This document shows, one piece after another, positions 12,990 through 24,481 of a stretch of DNA of 64,000 nucleotides (its first letter is position 1; every line of letters begins with the position of its first letter). The DNA is from Calendula officinalis (lineage: Eukaryota > Streptophyta > Magnoliopsida > Asterales > Asteraceae): positions 12,277,501 to 12,341,500 of the forward strand of contig OY970822.1 in assembly GCA_963853835.1 (NCBI GenBank), in the 5' to 3' direction. Made by a program: the position numbers and the translations under genes. The notes below the pieces were generated by a model, which worked only from the letters and a program-made list of their open reading frames with translations, made no database searches and was not told the origin of the DNA.

Positions 12990-13430
12990 ACTTCGGCTTG
13001 AAGAACAACTTCGGCCCGAAGTGAAAAGCCCGAAGTTCGGCCCGAACTACACTATACTTCGGCCCATATCGAACAAGTAAGTACTTCGGCCCGAACTTAG
13101 GTCCAGTGAAGTTCGGCCCGAACTACACTATAGTTCGGCCCAATTCAAAATTGATCCAGTTGAATGTTCGGCTACACCAGTTCGATCCACAAGTTCGGCC
13201 ACCCATATCGAACTTAATCAAACCTGAAGAAGTTCGGCTCTTGAAAATTTGATTCATTCAATTCTACAAGTTCGGTTCTTCACGAACACTGATCAATCCT
13301 TGTTCGGTTCTTCACGAACACCGATCTTCTCCAAGATCGGCAGTCAAATTCTACTACTTCGGTTCTTCAACAATTTTCGGTCAACAAGTTCGGCAACATA
13401 GTTCGGTTACAGATCTTCAAGTCTTCGATC
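12990..13430 (+). repeat. TTCGGCCCGAA-type leader repeats of element 2
   Basis: The untranslated leader after the primer-binding site contains many copies of near-palindromic TTCGGCCCGAA, GTTCGG and CTTCGG, including two close copies of CGGCCCGAACTACACTATA. The same motif fills the leader of element 4 on the other strand (39,540-39,860). This makes the leader locally GC-rich and CpG-rich in an AT-rich setting. Confidence 0.75.
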
Positions 13431-13687
13431 AACAGATTATCAATTCAACAATTTATAATCAGACATCACACGAAATCTCAGAATAAATTGAATTCAATAA
13501 ACAATTTCAAACATAATTCGATTATCAATCGGCGAAGAATTTCAAAGAAGTTCGGCTAAATATTCCAACTCAAACAATTGATTTACAATCTGAACAATTG
13601 ATTTCCGACCAAAATAGATTACGATATTGCTTCACCATTACAACTTGAACGATTTCAACAAGAATGATTTCAATCAAATTTGATTGA

Positions 13688-15628
13688 TTGAAACCACATC
13701 AATCTCCAGGAAATTCTTCACTTTTGCCACATCATTCGTCTCCGGACAATTCCACACCCACGAATAATCAATCATCACCTTTTGGTCAACCTGCTACTTC
13801 TTTAGATTTATCTTTAGTACCAGCTCGACCTCCACCTTTGGTGATTGATTTTTCCAAATTCAACGTTAAACGGGTTGATCCTCCACCGTCTACATCAACT
13901 ATTCAAACTGCAATAATTCCTCATCCTGAATTCACTGATACCTCAAATATCAATCCAGGTCAACTTCCACTTCCTCGTTCTCTTAAATGGACAAGAGAGC
14001 ATCCTTTACATCAAATTATCAGTGATCTTGAATCTTCTGTTCAAACCCGTCGAGCTACTGCTGATGAATGTCAGTTTACTGCATTTTTAAGCTCGAATGA
14101 ACCAAAAAAGGTCAGTGAAGCTCTCTCTGACCCAGACTGGATTCTTGCTATGCAAGAAGAAATAAATCAATTTGAAAGATTAAAAGTTTGGCGTCTTGTT
14201 CCAAAACCTCTTGGCAAATCTGTTATTGGTACAAAGTGGATTTTCAAAAACAAGAAGGATGAAAATGGAATTGTAATTCGGAACAAAGCACGTCTAGTTG
14301 CAAAAGGGTATGCTCAGCAGGAAGGCATTGATTTTGAAGAAACGTTTGCTCCTGTTGCCCGAATAGAAGCTATTCGAATATTCTTGGCATATGCAGCACA
14401 TAAGAATTTTACTATCTATCAAATGGATGTAAAAACTGCATTTTTAAATGGCATTCTCAAAGAAGAAGTGTTCGTTCATCAACCCGAAGGTTTTGTAGAT
14501 CCACACATGCCTAATCATGTTTATATTCTCGACAAAGCTTTGTACGGTTTAAAACATGCTCCTAGGGCGTGGTATGATGTCTTATCCAAATTCTTAGTTG
14601 AGTCTGGTTTTTCTAAAGGGAAAGTCGACACAACTCTCTTCATCAAACGTCAAGGGGAAGACATTGTTCTTATTCAAATTTATGTCGATGATATAATTTT
14701 TGGTTCTACAAATCCCAAATATTGCAAGAAGTTCTCTGCTCTTATGGTTAAACGTTTTGAGATGAGCATGATGGGTGAAATGAATTTCTTTCTTGGTCTT
14801 CAAGTTCGCCAATTACCTACCGGAATCTTCATCAATCAATCCAAGTATATCACTGATTTATTGAAGAAATATCTTATGGATGATTGTAAACCAATTTCGA
14901 CGCCGATGTCGCCTGGTTCTAAACTGCATGCTGATCCGGATGGAAAACTTGTTGATATTACCCATTATCGGGGGATGATCGGATCCTTACTATATCTGAC
15001 TTCGAGTCGACCAGACATTATGTTCTCTACTTGCATATGTGCTCGGTATCAGGCAGCTCCTAAAGAATCTCATCTTCAAGCGGTCAAACGAATATTTCGT
15101 TATCTGAAGGGCACTTGAGATCTTGGTATCTGGTATCCTAAAGAAACTTCTTTTGACTTGACTGCATTTTCTGATGCTGACCATGCTGGATGCATGTTGG
15201 ATCGAAAGAGTACATCTGGGAGTGTTCAATTTCTGGGAGATAAACTGGTGAGCTGGTCTTCACGGAAGCAAAATTGTGCGTCTCTTTCAACTTCAGAGGC
15301 AGAATATGTTGCTGCTGCAAGCTGCTTATCCCAGGTAATTTGGATGCAATCACAATTAAAAGATTACGGCTTTTCATACAGTCGTATTCCTTTATATTGT
15401 GATTCTCGAAGTGCAATTGCAATTTCATGCAATCCTGTTCAACATTCTAAAACTAAACAAATTGATCTTCGATATCATTTTATAAAAGATCATGTTGAAC
15501 ATGGTAACGTGGAATTGTATTTTGTTTCCACTGATTATCAATTAGCTGATTTGTTTACCAAGACATTAGACGAAAAATGTTTTAACTTTCTTGTGTCTAA
15601 ACTTGGTATGCTAAATCTAAAAGCTTAA
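13688..15628 (+). pseudogene. Copia pol fragment: reverse transcriptase and RNase H with one stop
   Basis: One reading frame covers a Pro/Ser-rich linker, a copia RT and an RNase H. The frame opens at 13688 without a credible ATG because gag, protease and integrase are deleted upstream. RT signatures include NKARLVAKGYAQQEG, YQMDVKTAFLNG, the catalytic YVDD in IYVDDIIFGST, and NFFLGLQV, typical of the SIRE lineage. An in-frame TGA at 15116-15118 splits RT from RNase H. The change fits C-to-T decay at a CpG, but that is inference. The RNase H domain shows DADHAG, SRKQ, STSEAEY and the HFIKDHVE segment and ends at 15626-15628. It is not functional as it stands unless the stop is read through. 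Confidence 0.92.
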
Positions 15629-15647
15629 ATCGTTTTATTTTTCACAA

Positions 15648-15735
15648 AACGATGACTTATACACAAATCAGTGTATAACTCGAATTTCAAAGAAATGACT
15701 TATACATAATTCAGTGTATAACTCGCTTTTCAAAA
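15648..15735 (+). repeat. Tandem hairpin repeats after pol in element 2
   Basis: Two copies of a unit in which ACTTATACAC (or ACTTATACAT) is followed six bases later by GTGTATAACT, forming a stem of 8-9 bp. The same unit occurs about three and a half times in element 4 at 36,040-36,205. It is placed just after the last coding region in both elements. Confidence 0.75.
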
Positions 15736-15855
15736 TAATGGCTTTCAAATACATTTGTTTGAAACCCGCTCTTAACCATTTTCACACATAAATGTAAAAA
15801 CTCTTTCCCACCCCTCTTAAACTGTATATATTTTTCATTACCTTTATTTTGTCGA

Positions 15856-15905
15856 GGGGGAGAAATATTAATTCTAGGGGGAGAATTAGTATTTCCAGGG
15901 GGAGA
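15856..15905 (+). repeat. Three internal polypurine-tract-like GGGGGAGA motifs
   Basis: GGGGGAGA occurs at 15856-15863, 15877-15884 and 15898-15905. Related copies are at 19942-19949, 20054-20060 and 20109-20115, besides the true tract before the 3' LTR at 20952-20959. All have equivalents in element 4. Purine tracts of this form prime plus-strand DNA synthesis in LTR elements; a function for the internal copies is inference. Confidence 0.75.
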
Positions 15906-16246
15906 AACTTTCTATCTCAATATTTTTATACCCGTTTGAATTTTTTTTTAATCGATCAATTTTTTTTTATCAAACGACAATACCTTCCTATGGTTTGCCA
16001 GAACCGGCCTTACCTTTCAAGGGAAATACTTTTTAGCCAAAATTGGTAACTGTGAGGGTATAAGTCTAGGGTATAGATTTAGGTGAGCGCAAGGTGATGT
16101 GAAAACATGATAATATCAAGAACACACACCTTTGAGTGCATCCAAACCGACAATAAACCGGGCAACCTCATTAAAATGTGTTCATTCATGTGTTGAATGT
16201 TTCACCAGACTTAACTGGCCCAATCAAGCATTTGCACTCCACCACC

Positions 16247-18402
16247 TGTAACATCCCAAAACCCGGCCTAATAGTTTATTGACCTTAAGGTATCTTATTA
16301 AATGATTATCTGATTAAATGCCTAGTTAATTAAATTAGCCTGCTGTCCTTTGCGGTATTTTAACCAAGGGGTTAAAATACCCGACTTGTGATATATTTGG
16401 AATGGAAACGTGATTTTTATATATTTGGATTCCTTGTTAAATATCGTTTCCAGAAATGCTTTCGTTTTTAAAATTGGAGTCCGTTTGCTATTTTAAATAA
16501 ATTAATTTCGAAAGGGACTTTTCAGACACATACTGTTAAATTAAAACAAAAGCCACAAAGGGGTCCCACCCCCCTTGTGTTGGCCGGATAGAGAGAGAGA
16601 GGGAAAACCCTCTCTTTTGTCTTGCACTTCATTCCCTTTTTGCAAACATTATCTTCACTATTACATTGCAAAACCCCATCTTCTTCCTCTCTACTTGTTC
16701 TTCACCTCCTTTGCTTGTTCTTGGTGCTAGGATCCGAATTTTACACCCAAGTTTGTGTAAGAGAAGTCTAGAAGTAAGTCTCATCCTTTCCTTGGTTTGT
16801 TCTTGGTGTTCTTGAGCTAGAGTTTGAACTAGGGTTTGTGATTGTTAGTAATCTATGGATGAATCTTGTTATGGATGTTGTTTTATGTGTTTATGCAAGC
16901 TTTTACATCATTTGTATGGTAGATTGTTGAAGGAATACAAGATTTGGTGAAAATCACCTTCAACCTCCATTAATGGTGGATGTTGAAGGTGGGTTTTGAT
17001 GAATCTTGGATTTCTTGAGTTTTGGATGGTTAGAATTGTTTATTAGGTTGTGAAATCATGTTTGGTAAGTCATGGATGTTAAAAACCTAGTATTGATCAA
17101 TTGGTGAAGTAGTTTAACTAGTGTTTGGATGATTTTGTCAAAATGGTTAACTAGTGATCTTGGAAGTATCATACTTGGATTTGTGATGGTTATGATCTTG
17201 ATGAAATTGTTAGATGATTGTGAATTGCTAGTTTAAAGATTAATTGCTAGTTGATGGAAATGTGGGAGTGTTAGGATCATGTTCGGGTTTTTGGCCCATT
17301 TGGGTCAACTATTTGTGAATACTTGCTAAATGGTCAAAATGGTCAATTGTATTGATGAAGGACTTGTGCTAGTTGTAAATGTCATAAAATGTGCATTTTA
17401 TGAGTCTTATGTAGCTAGTTGTTGAAATTGATGATTTTGACGATTCGGTGGATTATCACTAACTCGGTATGTTGTTGACAGGAACCGGGAAGGATACTCA
17501 GTGATACTAGCTCACTGAGTTAAGGAATCGAAGGTTGAAAGGTGAGTGGATTCGACCTACAACTCGGGTTTCGGTTATTTCATTTGGTATTGTCTTGTTG
17601 GTGAAAAATGCAGAAATCGCCAGAGGAGGGGAGTTCACGACGCGAACTTAGTTCGCGATCGTGAAGTCGGTCCAGTAAAATTGGTTAGTCATCGCGAAGA
17701 GATCACGACCAGAGTTCACGTCGCGAACTCTAGTTCGCGATCGTGAACTGGAGTTCGCGATTGGGAACTTTGTTGTGACGTTTTTCGCGGTGTTTACTCG
17801 TAGCTAGTCTCTTTGTTATGTATGCCTAGTGTTAAGGAATACCATACATGACTATGTGCACATTCGGGATGAGGTCAGTGTCGGAAGGAGAACGGCTGGG
17901 CATCGGGTATCGACTAATCGGGTATCCGACCTTACCTGTATTTGTTGCATGGTTAAGGGGAGGGAGTTGCCCGGGTGTTGGATACGAAACGCTATCGGTT
18001 ATCGTGGTTTTGGCCGACCATGGTTTAAGGCCCGCAAAGCCGTCGATCCTCTCAATAAGTGATTACCCAACCGGAGATGTTTTATAACTTCCGTGTTTAA
18101 GTGACTAGTGTAGTGACTAGTATAGTTGCTAGTGTTAGGAATTCATTCACTTAGCTTTTGTGCTAATCCCTCCCTTATTGACACATTTCAGGTTGGATGG
18201 CTTGAACGGGTCGGGCTTGGACGGGAAGTTTGACCATGCTTAAATTATTGTTTTGTAAAATGAGCCGTGTCTAGTAATACCGTCTTTTAAATAACTTTAG
18301 TTGTAATATTTTGTGGGACCACGTTTTGTAAACTTAACTAACTAGATGCCTCCGTACTTAGACTAATACTTAATTGCCTTTTAAAAAAAATGCGGTGTTA
18401 CA
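16247..18402. mobile_element. Solo LTR (probably Gypsy type) inside element 2
   Basis: A 2,156 bp sequence begins TGTAACATCCC and ends GCGGTGTTACA, a common terminal form for plant Gypsy LTRs. It is flanked by the 5 bp duplication CCACC (16242-16246 and 18403-18407). Element 4 has the same neighbourhood without the insertion, at about 35,524-35,545. There is one LTR only and no internal region, so it is probably the product of LTR-LTR recombination. The short ORFs inside (for example 17829-18087) show no recognisable domain. Confidence 0.88.
17625..17775. repeat. CpG-rich GTTCGCGATCGTGAAC repeat cluster in the solo LTR
   Basis: Several copies of GTTCGCGA and its near-complement TCGTGAAC form overlapping short palindromes within 150 bp. 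Such clusters in LTRs can be regulatory or methylation targets; no function is assigned. Confidence 0.5.
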
Positions 18403-20960
18403 CCACCAACCACTCAGATTCCTCTCAATAGGAATTTGTTTCAATTCTTCAGGGGACGTAGCACATAATCTATCGACTACTCATTCGGAGTATGTTGGTA
18501 TTGAAATTTTAACCTTCTGCCCCGGGTTACGTCTTCAATTGAATGCACAATGTGTCTAGATCTCACCGACAAATATTTCCAATATAGGACACATACACTA
18601 TTGAATATGAATCTCCGTGTACTCATCGGAACACTCATAGTGGCATCACAATCTGGTGCTTCACGAGGATTGAGTGGAAATCCTGCTGGAGCTAAAATCG
18701 CGCCAACTCTAACTGCAGGTCACACATTTGAATCAATGGTTGTGCAAATGACTATCGACTCATACGGTGTGTTAACGGATACTCTATGTGAGTCCGGTAT
18801 TCCTTAAATAGTTCAAGTTGTTGTGCCTAATCATATAAATCATAAAGGCAACAACTTATGCCGGAAACACATACATTTTCCAATGAAAAATCCATGTTAT
18901 TCCTACAAAGTAACATCATATATGCTGATAAATTGCACATGAGCGTTATAGTTCACTCTCAAATTACTCCTATGATCTGCTAAAACCGGCATGATTTTCC
19001 CTAGGAGCCACCTACAATATAGGACAATATGTAAGGGTACATAGGTCTAGGTGAGCAGAATCAAGTATCACGGGATCTTGATTGGGGTGCGCTGAGATAA
19101 AATTTGAGAGGGGGAATGTAGTATGGGGTGCAATTCAGCTATACATGGTACAATGAAATGAGGGAGTAGTCGAAAAAATGAAAAAGTAAGCTTGAGTGAG
19201 GAGGGTGTGACAGGGTTAAAGAAACGAAAAACCCTTACCAAACTGATAAAAAGCCGGGTTGCCACGTCTCTATCAGATTGCATGTGTTGTTCTCTGATAT
19301 TGAAATAGACATCATGGACCCAGTGATGCAATGCACAACCCCCCCCAGCCACTCAAGTATTTCTTAAAAAGTACTTGTTTCATTTCCACGGAGACTATCT
19401 CATATGCTATCGACATCTCACTTGGAGATTGTTGATATTGAACAAGAGGACAAGCCTCTCCAGTCCTCGCCTTCGTTTGTCCACTAATTGAGTCTAGAAC
19501 CGCAATACACTTTTAGGACACAAGGCATAATACCAAGCTTATCTTTGTGATAAAGCCGGAACATTCATAGTGATACCAACATTCTTGGTATTCTACGATG
19601 ATTGAATGGAAATCCTACCAGTGCTATCATATATTCCAACACTGAACGTAGGTCACACAGTTTGTGTAACTGTTGTGTTAACGGGTAATCTATGTGATCC
19701 CGGTTTGCCCTATTTGATTCGATCATTGAGATTAACTGCCAAACGTTTTGATCGACTATCTACATCATCAACATAGGTTCGGTTTTCGATGATACAATGT
19801 GATGTATATTAATTAATTCAAAATATGAATATATCATTCTTCTTCACATTTTGTATCCATGGGCTTCGAAGATTTTCTTCATTTCACCTCGACGAACTTT
19901 ACATTTTTCATGATGGTTCCGATCAATCTTAATCATCATGAGGGGGAGAAAATTTAATAAGAAGTTCTGTTTATGAAGAAAAATGCTTACAAGACTTAAG
20001 AGAATTTATTAACCCAGTTTACTCCACATCAAAAAGACATATGCACCGATTAAGGGGGAGTAAACAAGAAACCGAAGAAGATTTGTTGAAGAATAATTGT
20101 TTGTTTGAGGGGGAGCGTGAATCTTATCCACATTTTTCTCTCAACAACAATTATCAATGATCATAAATTGACAAAGTCACAACTTCAATAAAAGACTTCC
20201 GCTACGAACAACTCTATCTATTTATGGGTCTACATTTTCGTCGATTTACATGAAATTCTTTTGTGAAGAAAAAGAAACCGACTCATTTTCAGAAAATCCT
20301 CACAAATTCTCAACATCCATTACAAATCTTAAACTGACAAATCATTCTATCCAAACCACAAATTCACATTCATATTCATTCAGAATCTTAACCGTTTAAA
20401 TCATTCTTTCCAAATTCCATAACAACCATATCCATACAAAAGCTTAACCGTTTAAATCCATATTTCCATACCAAATACAAAATTATCCACATTCATCCAA
20501 ATCCTAAATGTACATATCATTCTTTCATACATACAAAACATACATACATTTATATTCAAAACCTTTAACTTTCAAATCATTCTTATCAAATCAAACACAA
20601 ACATCCAAAACTTTGACTGACAAACCATTCAAAAACATTATTATTCTATCCTTAATATAATTCTCTACCACAAAATTCCAAAAACAACCTCTCCATTATC
20701 TGAAAACCCAGTCAAATCCTTACTTAACTGATATTCTCTTTCCCAAAATTTTCAAATCTTTTGTAAATCAGTTATAGGATTTCTTCACTCAAACAGTATC
20801 AACGAAAAACATATCCTCTTTGAGTATCTTAAACTTCCAGATTTCTGAAATGTTTTGATCTTGAAATTCAGAAAAACATTTTTTTGCCAAAGACAGATTA
20901 TAAGAAGAATCTGAAGTCTGAAGACTGGGATGACGTGTTAAAGATCAAAAAGGGGGAGAT
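18403..20960 (+). other. 3' non-coding region of element 2 with a diverged internal duplication
   Basis: There is no protein domain here. Two diverged units follow each other. The first covers 16,000-16,246 plus 18,403-18,980 and the second 19,000-19,800. Parallel landmarks include GTATAAGTCTAGG...AGGTGAGC against GTACATAGGTCTAGGTGAGC, CACTCAGAT...GAATTTGTTTC against CACTCAAGT...ACTTGTTTC, and two GGAAATCCT(G/A)C segments. The same two-unit order is seen in element 4 on the minus strand. The 20,040-20,250 part is the 3' module also found in element 1. Confidence 0.6.
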
Positions 20961-21232
20961 TGTTAGGACCATTTATGTAATAGTTTTGACCTTTAAAGTC
21001 CGTTAGTTAACTTTTCCTTTGTTAAGTGGTAGGAGTATATAAGTTTGTAACTTTGACTTTCAAGTCAAGCTTTCCCACATTAACTGAAATACAATTTCTG
21101 AAAGCTGTTCAACTACCATCGTTCTCTCTCATTTACACACACTAAATACACCAAGAACACACACACACATAAACTTCAATCTCTCTTGAATTTTCATGGA
21201 TTAGCTCGATCTTAATGAAATACGATCTATCA
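20961..21232 (+). repeat. 3' LTR of element 2
   Basis: Direct repeat of 12280-12550, beginning after AAAAAGGGGGAGAT. It ends ATCTATCA exactly where the LTR of element 3 begins. Confidence 0.9.
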
Positions 21233-21873
21233 TGTTGGAACAAAATCACAGATCAACTTAATACTGATGCTGCAGTTAGTACTGATCATGATTATTACTG
21301 ATGAATGTTATGCTTAGTACTGATGGGGCAGAATTACTTATTACTGATGAAGTTGATACTGGTGAAGTCTATAACTTAGTTACTACTGATCAAAGCATAT
21401 TGAAGATACTACTGATCAATAGTAGTTACTACTGACGATGGTTTTGGACTTACTACTGGTCACCAGACTTACTACTGACGATGCTTACTTACTACTGGTG
21501 ATTGCAGATTACTACTGATATACGATTTGGAAGCAAATCAAGTCCGAGATCTTCGTAGAGATAGTTATAGAATGTAATTCAATGTATATCTTTATAATTC
21601 GAATGTAAATCAAGTCCTAGAATAACTAGGGTAAATAGTTTAGCTTCAAGGACTATTTAAATAGTTCCTTACGAATTGTAAACGTACGTGTGTATTGTGA
21701 ATCAATAATATACATTGAAGCTTTTTGTGAAACTGTGTTCTTAATATTTACGTATATTGTTTTACAGTTCATCGTTCTTAAACATATTGATATAGTGTTG
21801 ATCCGCTGCAACTTCTATTATCAATTAGATCTAAGGTGTTTATTAACTCGTTCATAGTTAATCGATCCTGACA
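21233..21873 (+). repeat. 5' LTR of element 3
   Basis: Starts TGTTGGAACAAAATC and ends CCTGACA before AG and the primer-binding site. It contains seven ACTACTG motifs within about 150 bp (21,385-21,520) in the presumed U3 region. A TTTAAATAG box lies near 21,655. Confidence 0.9.
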
Positions 21874-21962
21874 AGTGGTATCAGAGCATATTGGTTCTAG
21901 ATCTACTAATTTCAAGAACAACAAAAAGTTTTAATCTTTAAAACACACACACATTATTAATC

Positions 21963-24467
21963 ATGACTGATAATAATGAAAGCACTCAAGCCAACAAAAT
22001 CCCTATACTCACTCCCAATAACTTTGGGATGTGGAAGAATCGTATTAAGCAATACATGCTTATTACAGATTACTCCATGTGGGAAGTTGTCATGGAAGGC
22101 AACAAAACTGGTCCTGGTCAAGCAAGCAGCTCTGCAACTGAAGCAGACAAACTTAAATGTGAGAAGGAGAAGAAAGACAAAGGCATCGAACTCAAAACTC
22201 TAAGCACTCTCTTACTAGCCATTCCTAATGACTATCAACATCTCTTTGTTGAATATGATGATGCAAAGGTGCTATGGCAAGCATTAGAGAAGAGATTCGT
22301 TGGCACCAAGAGTACCAAGAGGAACATGAAGTCTGTTCTCAAGCAAGACTTTGAAAACTTCAAAGGAAAGCCCAATGAGACACTCACTCAAGTTTTTGAC
22401 AGATTCAACAAGCTTATTGGTGAACTTAACCAGGTTGGGGTTAAGATGGATCAAGAAGATGTCAACATGAAGTTCCTAAGGTCTCTTAGTGAAGAATGGG
22501 CCATGTATACAGTGATATACAGACAGAGAGATGCACTAGAAGAAAAGGAGTTAGATGAACTCTACAATGATCTCAGAGTATTTGAAACTGAGGTAAATCA
22601 AAAGAACCCTTCTATTTCTTCTAACAATGCTGCATTTGTATCTAGTACAGGTCAAGGTCAGGAAACTGCCACAGGAAAGGCTGCAGATTGTGAAGATGCT
22701 GCAAGAGAATCCTTCTTCACCAGTCATGTGCATACTGCACTGATTAGTGATGATTTGGAACAATTGAATCCAGATGATCTTGAGGAGATGGATCTTAAAT
22801 GGCAGATGGCTATGCTGAGCCTAAGAACCAAAAGATTCTTAAAAATGACTGGTAGGACAAGCCTCAACTACAACAAAGGTGACAAAGCTGGATTTGACAA
22901 AACAAAAGTCAAATGTTACAACTGTAACAATCTTGGTCACTTTGCAAAAGAATGTCCTCAGCCAGATAAAAGATCAAAATCAACTGCTATTGTTTCACAA
23001 CAAGGACAAGGCTATGACTGGAGCTTCCAATCAGAAGAGCATGCTCAAAATCAAGCTCTTATGGCCTTTTACTGACAGCAAATCTGAGGTAAAACCTAAA
23101 CCTTGTACTTCTGAATGTGTTAAAATTGTTAAAAATTTAGAAAAAGAAAACACTAAATTAAATGAAGATTTAGCAACAGCAGTAAGAAGAAACCATGAAT
23201 TTGATGGTGTGATTGCTGATCAAGAACATCAAATAAAGGTGTACCAGATGATTGATCAAAGGATAAAGGAAGAATTGCTTCAAGCTGTAGATGAGAAAGA
23301 GTTTTATGAATTAAAAAATAAAGAATTAACAAGTAAATTAGAAGAATGTCAACTTGAAATTGAACAAAATAAATTGACAATTAAAAAGTTTGAAAGAAGC
23401 ACTAAAATTCTTGATGAATTAACTAATAATCAAACTACAGAAAAAGTTGTTCATGGAGTGGGATATCATGCTGTACCACCTCCATATAAATTCATTCCTC
23501 CACTCAAAAACAGTTCAGAAAGAATAATTAATGAATTAAAAAATGAAAATCAAACTGAATCTAATACTGAACCATCTGAATCAAATGATTTTTCTGATGA
23601 TGATAGAACTACAAACTCTATTGAATTTACAATCTTTCAAACTGAATCTCCAAACTCAGTTGATACAAGTTTTCACACAGCACAAAGTGAAGAAAATTCT
23701 CCTAAATATGATGCAGAAAATATACCAAAAATTTTAAAAAGGGGAAATCAAAGAAACATGAATCAACTCTTAGAACAAAGAAAAACCATAAAGGCTAAAG
23801 ATAGTAAATTAAAATGTGTTATTTGCAACAAAGTAAATCATTTAGCAAAGGATTGTCACTTCAATCCAATAAATTGCAAAGAGTTCAAGGAATTTAAAAA
23901 TTTTAAAGAAAAAGTAAAAATACAAAAGTTAAAAGATACTACTGATCCTTCAGTAGTGAATAAAAATAAAACTCCAATTGCTGAAACACCAAGATTTGGA
24001 AGAAGTGCACCAAGAAATTACTTCAAGAACAATGGAAAATCAAATCAAAATCCACAATATTTTAAATTTTCCAACCCAGTAAAAACTGTAACAATTTTAC
24101 TACTGGTGTTAACCTTAATTATAATGCTGTCTGGTACCAGTACAAAAATACTACTGGTAACAACCCTAATTTCAAAAATACTACTGTTACCAAACCAAAA
24201 TCTCAAAACACTACTGGTCATTCCAAATATGGTAAGTACCCAAATACTACTGGTCCATCAGTAGTAAAGTATTCAAAAGCTAAACACAATGGGTATAAAC
24301 CACGATCAATAGTAAATCTAGACAAATCCAAAAGATCAGTAGTAAAACAGAACACCAGTACTAAAAAGGTATGGGTACCAAAAGTGTTTAAAGTTAACTT
24401 TTCTAAATATGATCTCTCAAAGGATGAACCCAAGACATATAAAGCTTGGGTTCCCAAACTTAACTAA
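21963..24467 (+). pseudogene. Copia gag polyprotein of element 3, broken by two frameshifts
   Basis: ATG at 21963 begins a capsid-like UBN2-type domain (NFGMWKNRIKQYML, then SLSEEWAMY). A first CCHC knuckle CYNCNNLGHFAKEC (CX2CX4HX4C) lies near 22,916-22,957. The frame closes at 23073-23075 and the coding trace moves to another frame near 23,065. There a long Lys/Glu-rich coiled coil and a second knuckle CVICNKVNHLAKDC follow. A further shift near 24,090 leads to a Thr-Thr-Gly repeat tail ending KAWVPKLN at about 24,467. That tail matches the end of gag before protease in related elements. As it stands only the first 370 residues can be translated from the ATG. Confidence 0.88.
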
Positions 24468-24481
24468 CCTTTTACTTACTT

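Larger units (their letters stand above)
12280..21232 (+). mobile_element. Element 2: SIRE-like copia element, RT-RNase H only
   Basis: Two LTRs of 271 and 272 bp (TGTTAGGACC...TATCA) bound this element. TGGTATCAGAGC at 12553-12564 is the primer-binding site and AGGGGGAGA at 20951-20959 the polypurine tract. Between them come a 1.1 kb leader, a pol fragment (RT and RNase H), a hairpin-repeat cluster, and about 5 kb of 3' non-coding sequence interrupted by a solo LTR. Gag, protease and integrase are missing. The left flank CTAGA has no visible partner, because element 3 starts on the next base at 21233. The LTRs differ by about five substitutions plus two short indels. Family identity with element 4 is clear from the LTR ends, leader repeats and 3' region. 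Confidence 0.9.

Noticed and set aside
15116..15118. Programmed stop readthrough between RT and RNase H in element 2
   Set aside because: Gag, protease and integrase are already lost from this copy, and no readthrough context is recognisable. A decay mutation is the simpler explanation.
17829..18087. Possible captured gene in the solo LTR (two overlapping ORFs of 77-79 codons)
   Set aside because: Overlapping frames of equal length, no domain, and ordinary GC-rich LTR sequence.
18550..18807. 85-codon ORF conserved between element 2 (here) and element 4 (35126-35383, minus)
   Set aside because: Comparing the two copies, about 17 differences change the residue and only about four are silent, near the neutral ratio. 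There is no recognisable domain, so the open frame is probably fortuitous within conserved non-coding DNA.
19068..19352. Antisense ORF of 94 codons with a counterpart at 34521-34799
   Set aside because: It lies antisense in the duplicated 3' non-coding region. The two copies share a frame only because the DNA is homologous, and their ends diverge by frameshift.
23060..23090. Programmed ribosomal frameshift in element 3 gag
   Set aside because: No slippery heptamer or downstream structure was seen. A second frameshift near 24,090 and stops in the extra ORF suggest ordinary decay.
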